Positions 1-8,444 are shown, numbered from the stretch's first letter. The stretch is 64,000 nucleotides of DNA from Pelosinus sp. UFO1 (GCF_000725345.1 NZ_CP008852.1:4456001-4520000), one strand, 5' to 3'. The notes: generated from the sequence alone by a model not told the origin. Program-made: numbers and translations.

Positions 1-430
1 TTATAAATTTGTCATCCGCTCTTACAATCTGTGCCTTTTTTATAGTTACCAATTTACGCAGAACATTTTGTTCTACTGCACCCGCCTCTTGAATCATCTT
101 TACAAAGGGCAGAGAACTGCCATCTGCAACTGGGGGTTCAGCAGCATCGATTTCGACTAAACAATTGTCTATTTCTAATGCATAGAATGCTGCTAAGAGA
201 TGCTCCACGGTAAACACTTTGGCCAAGCCATTTTCTAAAGTGGTCGCACGCATTGCATTGGTTACATTACCAGCTATTGCTGCCACTTGTGGTTTTCCTG
301 GTAAATCAATGCGAGAAAAGACAATCCCCGTACCTGGAGGTGCTGGATTTATTGTTATAGTTACATCTTGACCTGAGTGTAATCCGATACCTGTGTATGT
401 TACAGCTTTGGCTACTGTTCTTTGATGCAT
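1..430 (-). CDS. lpxC: UDP-3-O-acyl-N-acetylglucosamine deacetylase LpxC, N-terminal part (cut by window edge)
   Basis: First committed step of lipid A synthesis: a zinc-dependent deacetylation of UDP-3-O-acyl-GlcNAc in the cytoplasm. The 143 visible residues start MHQRTVAKAVTYTGIGLHSG, the classic LpxC N-terminus, and contain the E76-H77 pair in TVEHLLAAF (the equivalent of E78/H79 in E. coli LpxC, from the family's known active site). The ATG at 430 has an AGGAGG Shine-Dalgarno about 5 nt upstream. The remainder, possibly including a fused FabZ domain as in some bacteria, lies outside the window. It is the last visible member of the envelope cluster and follows an ABC ATPase gene. Confidence 0.95.
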   Translation of the reverse strand, partial: MHQRTVAKAVTYTGIGLHSGQDVTITINPAPPGTGIVFSRIDLPGKPQVAAIAGNVTNAMRATTLENGLAKVFTVEHLLAAFYALEIDNCLVEIDAAEPPVADGSSLPFVKMIQEAGAVEQNVLRKLVTIKKAQIVRADDKFI

Positions 431-460
431 GATATCCTCCTGATATAATAACCTTTATAC

Positions 461-489
461 ATTCTATAAAATATTTCATCTCCCTGCAA
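461..489 (-). promoter_or_regulatory. possible sigma-A promoter of lpxC
   Basis: On the minus strand TTGCAG (489-484) and TAGAAT (466-461) are separated by 17 bp, about 25-30 nt before the lpxC Shine-Dalgarno. Each hexamer matches four or five of six consensus bases. No competing feature lies in this 97-bp gap. Confidence 0.35.
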
Positions 490-527
490 GAAGATTTTAC
501 AAAATTATTGCATATTTACCAAAATGA

Positions 528-1301
528 CTATACAATATTTTTTCCCGTAAGGGTGCGGGCATTGGTAATTTGTTGATATTCGATAAGCTCTTTATATTGC
601 TCACCAACGTGAGAGACAGGGCTGCCGAATACGGTTTCTGGTATGCCTTCTTCTACAATACGCCCTTTATCCATTAGTACAATACGGTCCGCCACATGAA
701 TGGCAAAGGAAATTTCATGGGTAACTACCAGCATAGTACTGGCACGATACTTAGCTAATTCTTCCATAATAACTAGAACTTCTCGTACTAAGATAGGATC
801 AAGGGAAGCCGTCGGTTCATCCCAAAGCATAAGCTCTGGCTCGAAAGCCAAAGCTCTTGCAATACCAACTCGCTGTTGTTGCCCACCCGACATTTCAGCA
901 GATTTGTGTTCTGCACGATTTTCTAATCCTACTTTAGTTAGCGCTTCTATCGCTTTATCATATGCAACTTCTCGTGGTATGCCATCCATTACTAACCCTA
1001 GCATAACATTTTCTACTGCAGTTAAGCGTCCAATTAGATTAAATTGTTGAAATACAAAACCAATACGCTTACGAACTCTGCGTAACTCTTCTGTTGTAAG
1101 CCCTGTAATTTCAGTACCGGAAACCGTGATGATTCCACTATCAGGTTCCACCAGTCGATTAATGGTGCGAATGGTTGTCGACTTACCACAACCAGATGGC
1201 CCCATAAGAACCACCGTTTCTCCTTGTTCAACATGCAGATTAAAATCATCTACTGCTACCAAGTTTCCAAAACGTTTATATAAGTTTTGAATCGTAAGCA
1301 T
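528..1301 (-). CDS. ABC transporter ATP-binding protein, polar amino acid (GlnQ)-like
   Basis: Nucleotide-binding subunit of an ABC transporter, 257 aa from the ATG at 1301, which has GAGG 8 nt upstream; an earlier in-frame GTG at 1310 overlaps that Shine-Dalgarno. Walker A GPSGCGKST is at residues 34-42, followed by the Q-loop (FVFQQFNL), the signature SGGQQQR, Walker B (LMLWDEPTASLD) and the switch His (VVTHE). The closest family by eye is the GlnQ/HisP group that powers amino acid uptake. No binding protein or ordinary amino acid permease is nearby; the only candidate partner is the large membrane protein encoded directly upstream. Substrate unknown. Confidence 0.85.
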   Translation of the reverse strand: MLTIQNLYKRFGNLVAVDDFNLHVEQGETVVLMGPSGCGKSTTIRTINRLVEPDSGIITVSGTEITGLTTEELRRVRKRIGFVFQQFNLIGRLTAVENVMLGLVMDGIPREVAYDKAIEALTKVGLENRAEHKSAEMSGGQQQRVGIARALAFEPELMLWDEPTASLDPILVREVLVIMEELAKYRASTMLVVTHEISFAIHVADRIVLMDKGRIVEEGIPETVFGSPVSHVGEQYKELIEYQQITNARTLTGKNIV

Positions 1302-1342
1302 AATAATCACCTCATTTCATTTTAGAATGTTTTGCTTAATTT

Positions 1343-1419
1343 GAACCACAAAGACACAAAGGGCACAAAGAATGCTTTTCTTTGTGTACCACGCTAGTGG
1401 TATTGTGTCTTTGTGGTTC
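1343..1419. repeat. dispersed palindromic repeat, family A copy 1
   Basis: Inverted repeat between the ABC permease and ATPase genes. The left arm GAACCACAAAGACACAAAG returns as the right arm ending GTGTCTTTGTGGTTC. The middle carries its own small palindrome, TACCACGCTAGTGGTA (1387-1402). Confidence 0.9.
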
Positions 1420-1426
1420 GCTCTTT

Positions 1427-3784
1427 TTATTTAAACTTCATTTTCCTTTGATTTAGTTTTTGCAATAGACCTGGACGTCCGTTGGGGATGACGATTTCTC
1501 GCATGATTTCATCAATCGATAATCCTAAGGATTGTCCTGCCATCATTTCATCAGTTGAAATTGGGCTAATCCGCTCGGTATAACAAGCAACTAGAAGTCC
1601 TAATACTGCACCAATAAAAGGTACAGCAATCCACGGTAAATAAGGAATTCCACCTCTACCTAAAATAAACATGCTAGTTAATAGTACAGCACCTATGACC
1701 ATACCATATACTCTTTCTGTCGCAGTAAATACTCTAATCATTCGAGTTAACATCCCACGCCAACCTTTGGTCTTTTGTTTTTTCAAAGTGCTGCTGCGAC
1801 GAATTACTGTCATAATTGCCGTATGATCTAGAGCTAACAGCAGTATTGTCACAATGATAGCTGTCATACCTGATAAAACTGCTCTCACTTCATTTAGCAC
1901 ATTATACACCTCACCACGAGTATTAGGTTCAATAACGCCTAATTCTGTAGAGTATAAAGATACATTCTTATGTCCTACTTGACTATATACCACGGGCGCA
2001 ATTGCATCCGTGCTAACATTACTAGTCGTAAGAATTTGGATACGTTCACCAGGAATTACTTGTCCCGCAATAAATTTATCTAATAAAGCTACGGAGTGGC
2101 TAATGTCTTCATCTTTCAGATTTGGCACAGAAGCCGCCATATATTCTAACTGCCCTGTCACAAGAGGAATATTGAGCTGTCCTAATTGTGCTAAACGACC
2201 ATTGATGCTATTCATATTTTTCTTAGAACCGTCGATATCAAAGGAACGTAAAGCTGCAATGGTAGTTTGACCATTCACTACAATATTATCGATGGATCCT
2301 TTGGCTTGGCGAGCATCAGCCGCCACACGATCCAAGGCTCCTAACCCAGATTTTAGATTACTTAAATTTCTTTGGGAACTAACTAGGTTATCCACGGTAG
2401 CACCAACGTCGCTATTTACTAACTTAATCACTTGCAGTGTATTAATTAAACCACCCATGGATTTTGATGAACTATCTACTTGATTCTGTAAAGAAGAAGT
2501 ATCGATGTTAGCCAAACCACTCGTCGCGGCTTGAATCGTCGTACCTGCTGACTGTAGACTGGTTAACGTTTGATCCATCGCATTGATACTCTTGCCATAA
2601 TTGTTCAGGGTATCGGTTGCAATGTTAGTTAGATTTTGAGTATCTTGAGCAAAACCAGGAATCTGATTTACAATCTTTGTCGTTTCTGTTAACGCGGAGC
2701 CTAATTGCTGCCTTGGATTATTATAGGTCACAGTACCTACCGGTGCACCTACTACATTATTCATCACTTTATAACCTTGGTTATTAGTAAGAAGTGTACT
2801 GTCACCTTGGGTAATCGTGCCTTCTGCTTTACCATCAGGACGAACAACTCCAATTTGTACTAGTACGTTACCTTTTTCTACTGGATTGCCTGTTGTTAAA
2901 ACACCGCTGCCAGCAAATGCAACCATATCACCTTTTACCAATTTTTCATTCCCATTTGGTGTAATGGTAATTTGGGAAGCATAGGCTACAAGGAATCGTT
3001 TCAATTCCATCATAGTACTTACTGTGTAGGTCATATCGTCATTTCTGCCATCAATAGAAACATTTTTGGCATATTCTAGCTTCATCTGGGATTGCATAGC
3101 ATCAGCGATAGATTCTCCCATACGAATTGGATTTTGCGGTTCACTCCCCACTGGAAAGCTGATTTCAACAACTTGGTATTGTTTTAAGATGGTTTTGATT
3201 TTTTCTGTTACTAGAGTTGCTTTATCCAGTGACGATAATACCACACCAATGGAAGAACCGTCGCGAAAAGCAAAGCTTACACCATCAATTTGTGAAACTC
3301 GGTCCATCAGCATAGCTTTGGCCCCTTCTGGCACACCCCGGATGGTTAGGCGTGGTTCTGTTAAGACTCCAACCCCTGCACCACCAGGAATGCCCCCAAA
3401 GATTTTACCCAAATCTTCATAGGTCTGCTTTGTTCTATATTGTGCAGGCACAGCAATAAAGAAGGAGGTTTTACCTGTTATGGTTGGTCCTTCTTTCATT
3501 CGTGATCCCGGAAAAACTTCATCAATAATTTTTTGAATGTGTATTGCAGTATCTTCTTTCATCTCTTCACGGGATTGAATGATAATATCATATTCACCAT
3601 AATCGCCAACTAAACTTGACAATGTTTTGGAGAAATAGGAATTAGCTGCTAAAGATATAGAAGTAGCCAGCAGTGAACCAATCACTATACTAACCACCAT
3701 GAGAGTCATTACGTCACGATAAAAAGAATCTTTCATAATATTAAATGCGCTTAGTTTTTTAATGTTTTTCATAATAGTAGACAT
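1427..3784 (-). CDS. large ABC-type permease with extracytoplasmic domain and C-terminal EAA-like loop
   Basis: A 785-aa membrane protein, probably the permease partner of the downstream ATPase. One membrane segment lies near residues 26-48; about 580 extracytoplasmic residues follow, rich in Ser/Asn/Gln with coiled-coil-like stretches; then come three membrane segments between about 635 and 735. The last 39 residues contain a stretch with the pattern A-x2-LG-x9-I-x-IP-x3-P-x-L (about 749-774), closely resembling the EAA coupling loop of type I importer permeases. The overall topology instead resembles FtsX/LolC/MacB-type permeases. The ATG has GAGGGG upstream. Its position beside lpxC and the envelope cluster suggests an envelope role, but substrate and direction are unknown. 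Confidence 0.7.
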   Translation of the reverse strand: MSTIMKNIKKLSAFNIMKDSFYRDVMTLMVVSIVIGSLLATSISLAANSYFSKTLSSLVGDYGEYDIIIQSREEMKEDTAIHIQKIIDEVFPGSRMKEGPTITGKTSFFIAVPAQYRTKQTYEDLGKIFGGIPGGAGVGVLTEPRLTIRGVPEGAKAMLMDRVSQIDGVSFAFRDGSSIGVVLSSLDKATLVTEKIKTILKQYQVVEISFPVGSEPQNPIRMGESIADAMQSQMKLEYAKNVSIDGRNDDMTYTVSTMMELKRFLVAYASQITITPNGNEKLVKGDMVAFAGSGVLTTGNPVEKGNVLVQIGVVRPDGKAEGTITQGDSTLLTNNQGYKVMNNVVGAPVGTVTYNNPRQQLGSALTETTKIVNQIPGFAQDTQNLTNIATDTLNNYGKSINAMDQTLTSLQSAGTTIQAATSGLANIDTSSLQNQVDSSSKSMGGLINTLQVIKLVNSDVGATVDNLVSSQRNLSNLKSGLGALDRVAADARQAKGSIDNIVVNGQTTIAALRSFDIDGSKKNMNSINGRLAQLGQLNIPLVTGQLEYMAASVPNLKDEDISHSVALLDKFIAGQVIPGERIQILTTSNVSTDAIAPVVYSQVGHKNVSLYSTELGVIEPNTRGEVYNVLNEVRAVLSGMTAIIVTILLLALDHTAIMTVIRRSSTLKKQKTKGWRGMLTRMIRVFTATERVYGMVIGAVLLTSMFILGRGGIPYLPWIAVPFIGAVLGLLVACYTERISPISTDEMMAGQSLGLSIDEIMREIVIPNGRPGLLQKLNQRKMKFK

Positions 3785-3813
3785 GATTATTCACCCCTCT
3801 CCTTCAAGGATAT

Positions 3814-3875
3814 ATTATACCACGTATATCAATAAATTAAAATTAGTATATACGATTTTTATGAAATGTATATAC
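3814..3875 (-). promoter_or_regulatory. extended -10 promoter with three 22-bp-spaced GTATATAC boxes
   Basis: Upstream of the permease gene the minus strand has TGGTATAAT (3822-3814), an extended -10 element. Upstream of it are three similar boxes: GTATATC at 3824-3830, GTATATAC at 3846-3853 and GTATATAC at 3868-3875. Their starts are exactly 22 bp apart, about two helical turns, so they would present on the same DNA face. The full GTATATAC boxes are perfect palindromes. This is the arrangement expected of a cooperative operator; the regulator is unknown. Confidence 0.6.
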
Positions 3876-3895
3876 TGGAAGGAAAAAGAGTTGTT

Positions 3896-3966
3896 GAACC
3901 ACAAAGACACAAAGAGCACAAAGAAGTGTCGTATTCTCCTCTGTGTCCTTTGTGCCTTTGTGGTTT
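3896..3966. repeat. dispersed palindromic repeat, family A copy 2
   Basis: Imperfect inverted repeat with left arm GAACCACAAAGACACAAAG and right arm TGTGCCTTTGTGGTTT, in the gap between the lpxL-type gene and the ABC permease gene. Small reading frames across it, giving peptides such as HKDTKSTK, are artefacts of the repeat. Confidence 0.9.
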
Positions 3967-3995
3967 AAATATCTTTTCGTAACACTGTACAATGC

Positions 3996-4048
3996 AAAAA
4001 GCTTTGCTGGGTTCGAGGTACATCACCAAGAACAGAGCAAAGCTTTTT
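3996..4048 (-). terminator. intrinsic terminator-like hairpin after the lpxL-type gene
   Basis: AAAAAGCTTTGCT (3996-4008) and AGCAAAGCTTTTT (4036-4048) form a perfect 13-bp stem around a 27-nt loop. On the minus strand the stem ends in a T run, so it can terminate transcription just after the acyltransferase gene. Confidence 0.7.
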
Positions 4049-4059
4049 GTTATTATTAT

Positions 4060-4923
4060 TTACTTATTCGGACTGTGTTTCCAACGGTTGTGCAACCAGA
4101 ACCATTCGTGAGGGTACTTCCGAACGTGCTGTTCAACAATATCCGTTAGCTGCTGCGTAGTTGAAAGAATGTCATCTTCTCGACTAGAGGTTTTTTGTAC
4201 CCATACAGGCGGATGCAAAATTGCTTTATGAGTTCCATCAGCATTCGCGGTAATAAATGCTGGAATGATAGGTGCATCCTTCATTCTGGCCAAGGCCGCT
4301 GCCCCTTGAGGTGTTGAAGCCAAACGTCCAAAGAACTCGACCATTACACCATCCCTACCCGCATCTTGATCCATCAGTAAGCCTACAATTCTTCCTTCCC
4401 CCAACATCTTAACCATTTCCCGAACACCGCTTTTATAGGTTATATGCATACCAGCCATAGTACGAGTCTCAATCATAAATCGATCCATGTCTGCGTTCGT
4501 TTGCTTCTGCGCCACACCAACTACAGGAAAGCCATACATGGCTAACGCAGCTCCAAAAAGTTCCCAATTTCCACTATGTGCAGTTGCCATTATTACACCA
4601 TTCCCATAGGATAAAGCATCTTTTAAATACTGGGAATTTTCAATCTGCACGTATTTACTTATATTATCTTTACTCAATTTCGGCATATATAATACTTCCA
4701 TAAACATTCTGCCAAAACGAGTAGCACTTCTCTTGGCAATAGTAGTAGCCTGTATTGTATCAGCGTCTAAACTGCGTTTAATGTTGTTAACGGCCATAGT
4801 CTTTCGTTTCGACGGCACTAGCAGCCAACATACTTCACCTAATAGATTGCCAATGTTTAGCCTTACAGCTTGAGGTAACATACTGACAATACTACTTATT
4901 ATTTTCACAAATTTATATAGCAT
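4060..4923 (-). CDS. lysophospholipid/lauroyl acyltransferase (LpxL/HtrB family)
   Basis: Member of the HtrB/LpxL/LpxM family, which adds secondary acyl chains to lipid A at the cytoplasmic face of the inner membrane. The protein is 287 aa from the ATG at 4923 (AAAGG 8 nt upstream; the GTG at 4932 overlaps the Shine-Dalgarno). An N-terminal membrane anchor is followed by the catalytic HX4E motif, HSGNWE, with H116 and E121, and by a GLLMDQDAGRDG segment usual for the family. Length is typical. The neighbours lpxD and lpxC support a lipid A role, but whether it acts as LpxL or LpxM cannot be told from sequence. Confidence 0.88.
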   Translation of the reverse strand: MLYKFVKIISSIVSMLPQAVRLNIGNLLGEVCWLLVPSKRKTMAVNNIKRSLDADTIQATTIAKRSATRFGRMFMEVLYMPKLSKDNISKYVQIENSQYLKDALSYGNGVIMATAHSGNWELFGAALAMYGFPVVGVAQKQTNADMDRFMIETRTMAGMHITYKSGVREMVKMLGEGRIVGLLMDQDAGRDGVMVEFFGRLASTPQGAAALARMKDAPIIPAFITANADGTHKAILHPPVWVQKTSSREDDILSTTQQLTDIVEQHVRKYPHEWFWLHNRWKHSPNK

Positions 4924-4957
4924 GTTATGCACCTTTCTTAGCTATAGTTCAGCATGA

Positions 4958-5581
4958 TTAATTCGTAAAGCTAATTCCTACATAACCGTCGTGATTGCGC
5001 CAGCCTGCATCTAGTTTAAGGCCAGGTACAATGGACATACGGGCTCCATAATTCATGTTTTTGCCATCATATTCGGCGATTAACGTTGTAGCAGGGAAGG
5101 CATTGTTACCTGTTAAGATACTGACTGGATTAATGGTTTTCTCAATACCGGCAAAGACACCATCAAATCGTCCATTACCTACGCCAGCGTGTATTCGAAA
5201 GCCCAAAGGTAAGGCTTTGCTTGCTACAGCATAGGATGAGCGCTTATTATTATTGCCTATGTCTTCTACACCAACGGCTAGACCTGGGCTAAGTACAGTT
5301 TCAGGCACCAATGCGAATTTCGCATTCACAAGATTCTTGTTTTGCTGTCCATCATAACGAAAACCTGCCACGCCAAGTTCTAAATTAGGAGCTATGTTAG
5401 TATTGAATATACCTACACCACCATCTTTTAAGTGGTAATACCCTAATGAAACTTGGCCTTCACGCAATACATCCGCGGAAGGATTATTAATAAGGCCGGT
5501 AGAGCCATTTACTGATGGCGCTGCAAATACAGGCGCAGACGCCAGCAGTAATATACTGATTCCAAATAAAACTTTTTTCAT
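4958..5581 (-). CDS. secreted YjbH-like outer-membrane beta-barrel protein
   Basis: A 207-aa protein with a clear signal peptide (MKKVLFGISILLLASAPVFA, cleavage about residue 20). The mature start STGLINNPSADVLREGQ resembles the TGLIN-PSA opening of YjbH-type outer-membrane barrels. Alternating polar/hydrophobic strands (GQVSLGYYHL, LELGVAGFRYD, GARMSIVPG) fit a small barrel, ending YVGISFTN. GGAG stands before the ATG. It lies between lpxD and the acyltransferase, which supports an outer-membrane location. Function unknown; a role in exopolysaccharide export, as proposed for YjbH relatives, is only a suggestion. Confidence 0.7.
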   Translation of the reverse strand: MKKVLFGISILLLASAPVFAAPSVNGSTGLINNPSADVLREGQVSLGYYHLKDGGVGIFNTNIAPNLELGVAGFRYDGQQNKNLVNAKFALVPETVLSPGLAVGVEDIGNNNKRSSYAVASKALPLGFRIHAGVGNGRFDGVFAGIEKTINPVSILTGNNAFPATTLIAEYDGKNMNYGARMSIVPGLKLDAGWRNHDGYVGISFTN

Positions 5582-5712
5582 GAAATTTTCTCCTTAAAAC
5601 AATTTAATTTGAGAACGTAACTATATAGATATTCCCCACGCCTCGCCACATTCCTGCCAAGCTTGTCTAGGTAATATTTGTGTAGTGTGCAGTGCTTAAA
5701 ACGTAAAGAGTC

Positions 5713-5801
5713 TTGAACCGCAGAGGCACAGAGGACACAGAGAAGAAACGGGATTAAATACAAAACTCCCTCTTTGTGTTCTTTGTGTCTTTGTGGTTCA
5801 A
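5713..5801. repeat. dispersed palindromic repeat, family A copy 3
   Basis: Mixed-type copy: the left arm TTGAACCGCAGAGGCACAG is the G-rich variant, while the right arm TTTGTGTCTTTGTGGTTCAA is the A/T variant, so the arms pair only partly. It lies between lpxD and the YjbH-like gene. Confidence 0.88.
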
Positions 5802-5841
5802 TTCTTCTTTATCACTATCTTCTATAAATCTTTTAAATTTA

Positions 5842-5868
5842 AAATAGAGGCAATAATTGCCTCTATTT
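5842..5868 (-). terminator. hairpin overlapping the lpxD stop codon
   Basis: AAATAGAGGCAAT (5842-5854) pairs perfectly with ATTGCCTCTATTT (5856-5868). The lpxD stop codon (5863-5865) lies in the stem, and on the minus strand the stem runs into TTTTAAATTT, as in an intrinsic terminator. Confidence 0.65.
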
Positions 5869-6885
5869 GTTGGTTTCTATCGCGTTTAGGCGTTTTTCTA
5901 AATCGCGGATTTTTTTGATTAAGTCAGGGATCTTATTGATACCAGCTTCCCCGCGCAGCCATTCCTTATGAGGCTTGGCTGGAAACCCTGCAAGGAAGGA
6001 ACCCGCTGGTACATCGCTAATGGGAGCCGACCGCGCAGCAAATACAGAATTATCACCAATCGTTATATGTCCTGCGCAGCCTGTTTGCCCCGCAAAAGTT
6101 ACATGATTGCCAATCTTAGTACTGCCAGCAATTCCTGTTTGTGCCACTAAAAAGCAATCTTCACCAACTACCACATTGTGAGCTAAGTGCACTAGATTAT
6201 CAATCTTCGTACCTCTTTTAACAATGGTACTGCCCGTTGTAGCTCGATCAATTGTTACATTGGCTCCTACTTCCACGTCGTCTTCGATGATCACGTTACC
6301 TACTTGCGGCACTTTTTGATGACGGCCACCTACTGTAATAAAACCAAAACCATCGCTACCGATTACCGCTCCACTATGAAGAATAGTCCGGTTACCAATC
6401 TGACAATATTCCCTTACTGTAACGTTCGGATAGATAATACTATCATTACCGATGGTACTTTCTACACCGATATAACTATGAGGGTACACAACGGCATTGT
6501 CACCAATCTTCACATGATCAGCAATCACAGCATAAGCCATTATCGCCGAATTTTTCCCAAGAGTCACATCTTTACCAACTACTGCCGTAGGATGTACGCC
6601 AGGTTCCACAAGAATGGTAGGTGTAAATACTTTTAATAATTCGGTAAATGCAACTCTTGGATTTTCCACCATAATGGCTGGTTTGGCAAAGTCCGTTACC
6701 GAATTTGGTATAATAACAGCAGCAGCATCCGATAAAGCTGCTTTATCCAGGTGAGGTGGTACTGCAAAGGCAATATCCGTTGCACCAGCATCTTCGATAT
6801 TTGTAACGCCACTAATTTCAATATCACCATCGCCTAGTAAAATGCCATTTACCAGGTTAGCAATTTCGCTTAACTTCTTCTTCAA
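5863..6885 (-). CDS. lpxD: UDP-3-O-acylglucosamine N-acyltransferase LpxD
   Basis: Third step of lipid A synthesis: transfers a 3-hydroxyacyl chain from ACP to the amino group of UDP-3-O-acylglucosamine. 340 aa, the usual length. The N-terminal uridine-binding domain (1-95) is followed by a left-handed beta-helix of hexapeptide repeats (about 98-300) and a C-terminal helix. The catalytic His is probably H236 in HLAHNVVVGEDC, matching H239 of E. coli LpxD. The start is TTG at 6885 with GGAGG 7 nt before it. It directly follows the ompH genes, the same ompH-lpxD adjacency seen in Proteobacteria. Confidence 0.95.
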   Translation of the reverse strand: MKKKLSEIANLVNGILLGDGDIEISGVTNIEDAGATDIAFAVPPHLDKAALSDAAAVIIPNSVTDFAKPAIMVENPRVAFTELLKVFTPTILVEPGVHPTAVVGKDVTLGKNSAIMAYAVIADHVKIGDNAVVYPHSYIGVESTIGNDSIIYPNVTVREYCQIGNRTILHSGAVIGSDGFGFITVGGRHQKVPQVGNVIIEDDVEVGANVTIDRATTGSTIVKRGTKIDNLVHLAHNVVVGEDCFLVAQTGIAGSTKIGNHVTFAGQTGCAGHITIGDNSVFAARSAPISDVPAGSFLAGFPAKPHKEWLRGEAGINKIPDLIKKIRDLEKRLNAIETNK

Positions 6886-6915
6886 TGGAAATCCTCCCTG
6901 GACTGCTAAAAATTC

Positions 6916-7335
6916 TTATTGGAGTTGTTTAATGACTTCATCTGTAATGTCAGTACCGCCTTGGGCTACACCATTTTTGTATAAAACTACACTCAATTTT
7001 TTATTTTTCGCAATACCGTCTAGGGTTTGTTTTATACTCGCATCAATTTGGCCTTCCATATCTTGCTTGGTTTTCATGAATTCTGCATATAAAGTTTCTT
7101 GTTTCTTTTGAAAATCAGCTGGACTTAGTGATGCTTTATCTTTTTCTAATTGGTCGCTAAGTTCTTTCCCTTTGGTATTCAATTGATCTTGAAACTGTTT
7201 TACCTTCGGACTCTCTGTCATTACCTTATTCACATCAATTACCCCAACGTTGTCACCGCTTGACATACAACCGCCCAAAAGAGCCGCAGTAAGTACTATT
7301 AAGAACAATAAAGCAATTTTTTTTCCTTTTTTCAT
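6916..7335 (-). CDS. OmpH/Skp-family lipoprotein (paralogue 1)
   Basis: Skp-like periplasmic chaperone candidate for outer-membrane proteins, 139 aa. The signal sequence ends in a lipobox LLGGC with Cys23, so it is predicted to be lipid-anchored, unlike soluble Skp. The mature part opens with the family motif VGVIDVNKVM, continues with a helical hairpin (45-100) rich in Lys/Gln/Glu, and ends with TDITDEVIKQLQ, the usual OmpH tail. GGAGGAC precedes the ATG. It is first of three paralogues when counted from lpxD. Confidence 0.85.
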   Translation of the reverse strand: MKKGKKIALLFLIVLTAALLGGCMSSGDNVGVIDVNKVMTESPKVKQFQDQLNTKGKELSDQLEKDKASLSPADFQKKQETLYAEFMKTKQDMEGQIDASIKQTLDGIAKNKKLSVVLYKNGVAQGGTDITDEVIKQLQ

Positions 7336-7437
7336 GGTAAGTCCTCCATTTTTTCTACTTTGTTATTTCCTAAAAGGATTGTCGTAGCATTTCATCTACA
7401 TAATTTGTAACATTCGCTACTATTATATACAATTTTA

Positions 7438-8376
7438 TTACTTATTACACTCTGCAATTACTGCATCTGTTATGTCCACACCACTTACATTCACCAGAGC
7501 ATTCGTTAATACCGCATCAAAGCCTCGCTCAACAGCAACTTTACCTGTTTTATCTTTAATATTCTCTATGATAGAGTCTTGTAAAGTTCGCATTTCTTGC
7601 TGCTTCATTACTAATTGCTCTGAAAGATCATCGTCTACGAGTTTTGTGGTATCTGGTATGGTTGCTTGCTGTGCACTGCGCACTGCCAGTTCTGCCTCTT
7701 TCGCAGCAGCTTGCTTAGAAAGTTCTTGGTTCAGTTGGTTACTATAGGCTCCTAGCTCTTCTTGCACAGCAGCTTGTTCAGGTGCCATAGATTGCTCCAT
7801 TTGTTTTACTAACTGAGCTTGTTTTTCATCCATCTTTTTAGCATACTGATTTTGTAGGGTTTCTAATTCCCCTTGTAGGGAAGTAGTTTCCTCTTTTGTC
7901 AGCTGCACTGTTTTCAATTTAAGTTGCAAATTAAAAATTTGCGGCTGGAACTCTTTATCCACTGCTTCGGAGTAGACTTTAAGCTCCTCCGATAGAGTTT
8001 TATGCAGGGCTGCTTCTTTAGTAGCAAGCCTTGTATTCATTTCCTTTTGTTTCACTGCCATCTTTTCATTGTACTCTTGTTCAAATGCTTTATTTAATTC
8101 TGCCATATTACCTTGCGGCATTTCAGGCATTGTCTGATTGCTTTGATTCTGCTGCGCTAACGCCGCCTGTTCTACCTTAGCTGCTATTGTGTTTGCTTGT
8201 TTCTCCAAGGTAAGGAACTGGTTGTATTTAGGATGTCCTTTTACAGCTTTGTTCATATCAATTATACCCACTTGGGGCTGAGCTGGCGCTTTAGTGTCTT
8301 GGTCTTTTTTGGTACCGCATCCGGCGACAAGCATCATCAAAGCTAGCGTCACAATAAGAAACCTTCTAGTAGACAC
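7438..8376 (-). CDS. long OmpH/Skp-family lipoprotein with extended coiled coil (paralogue 2)
   Basis: 312 aa from the GTG at 8376 (GAGG 8 nt upstream). The lipobox VAGC anchors it to a membrane. After the opening motif VGIIDMNKAV comes an unusually long coiled coil (about 55-250) dense in Gln, Glu and Lys, before the OmpH ending VSGVDITDAVIAECNK. That is about twice the length of ordinary Skp (about 160 aa), so the two tentacle helices would be much longer. A periplasmic chaperone or spacer role between membranes is plausible but inferred. Confidence 0.8.
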   Translation of the reverse strand: MSTRRFLIVTLALMMLVAGCGTKKDQDTKAPAQPQVGIIDMNKAVKGHPKYNQFLTLEKQANTIAAKVEQAALAQQNQSNQTMPEMPQGNMAELNKAFEQEYNEKMAVKQKEMNTRLATKEAALHKTLSEELKVYSEAVDKEFQPQIFNLQLKLKTVQLTKEETTSLQGELETLQNQYAKKMDEKQAQLVKQMEQSMAPEQAAVQEELGAYSNQLNQELSKQAAAKEAELAVRSAQQATIPDTTKLVDDDLSEQLVMKQQEMRTLQDSIIENIKDKTGKVAVERGFDAVLTNALVNVSGVDITDAVIAECNK

Positions 8377-8402
8377 CAAGATCACCTCTTTCTAATAAAG
8401 AA

Positions 8403-8425
8403 CCGAGCTGGTCAAACCTGCTCGG
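8403..8425 (-). terminator. weak hairpin between ompH paralogues
   Basis: CCGAGC (8403-8408) and GCTCGG (8420-8425) can pair with an 11-nt loop; on the minus strand TTCTTTATT follows. This may be a partial terminator or processing site between paralogues 3 and 2. Confidence 0.3.
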
Positions 8426-8444
8426 CCATACTACATTTTTTTAT

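Noticed and set aside
3824-3875. CRISPR-like or replication iteron array
   Set aside because: Only three 8-bp boxes with 14-bp spacers; too short for CRISPR, and there is no initiator gene nearby. A regulator site fits better.
3762-3968. 68-aa plus-strand reading frame ending CVLCAFVV, and similar small frames at 3943-4149, 5578-5763, 21466-21651 and 50822-51046
   Set aside because: They run through family A repeats, with peptides such as HKDTKSTK or LCALCASAV dictated by the repeat, and lack ribosome sites.
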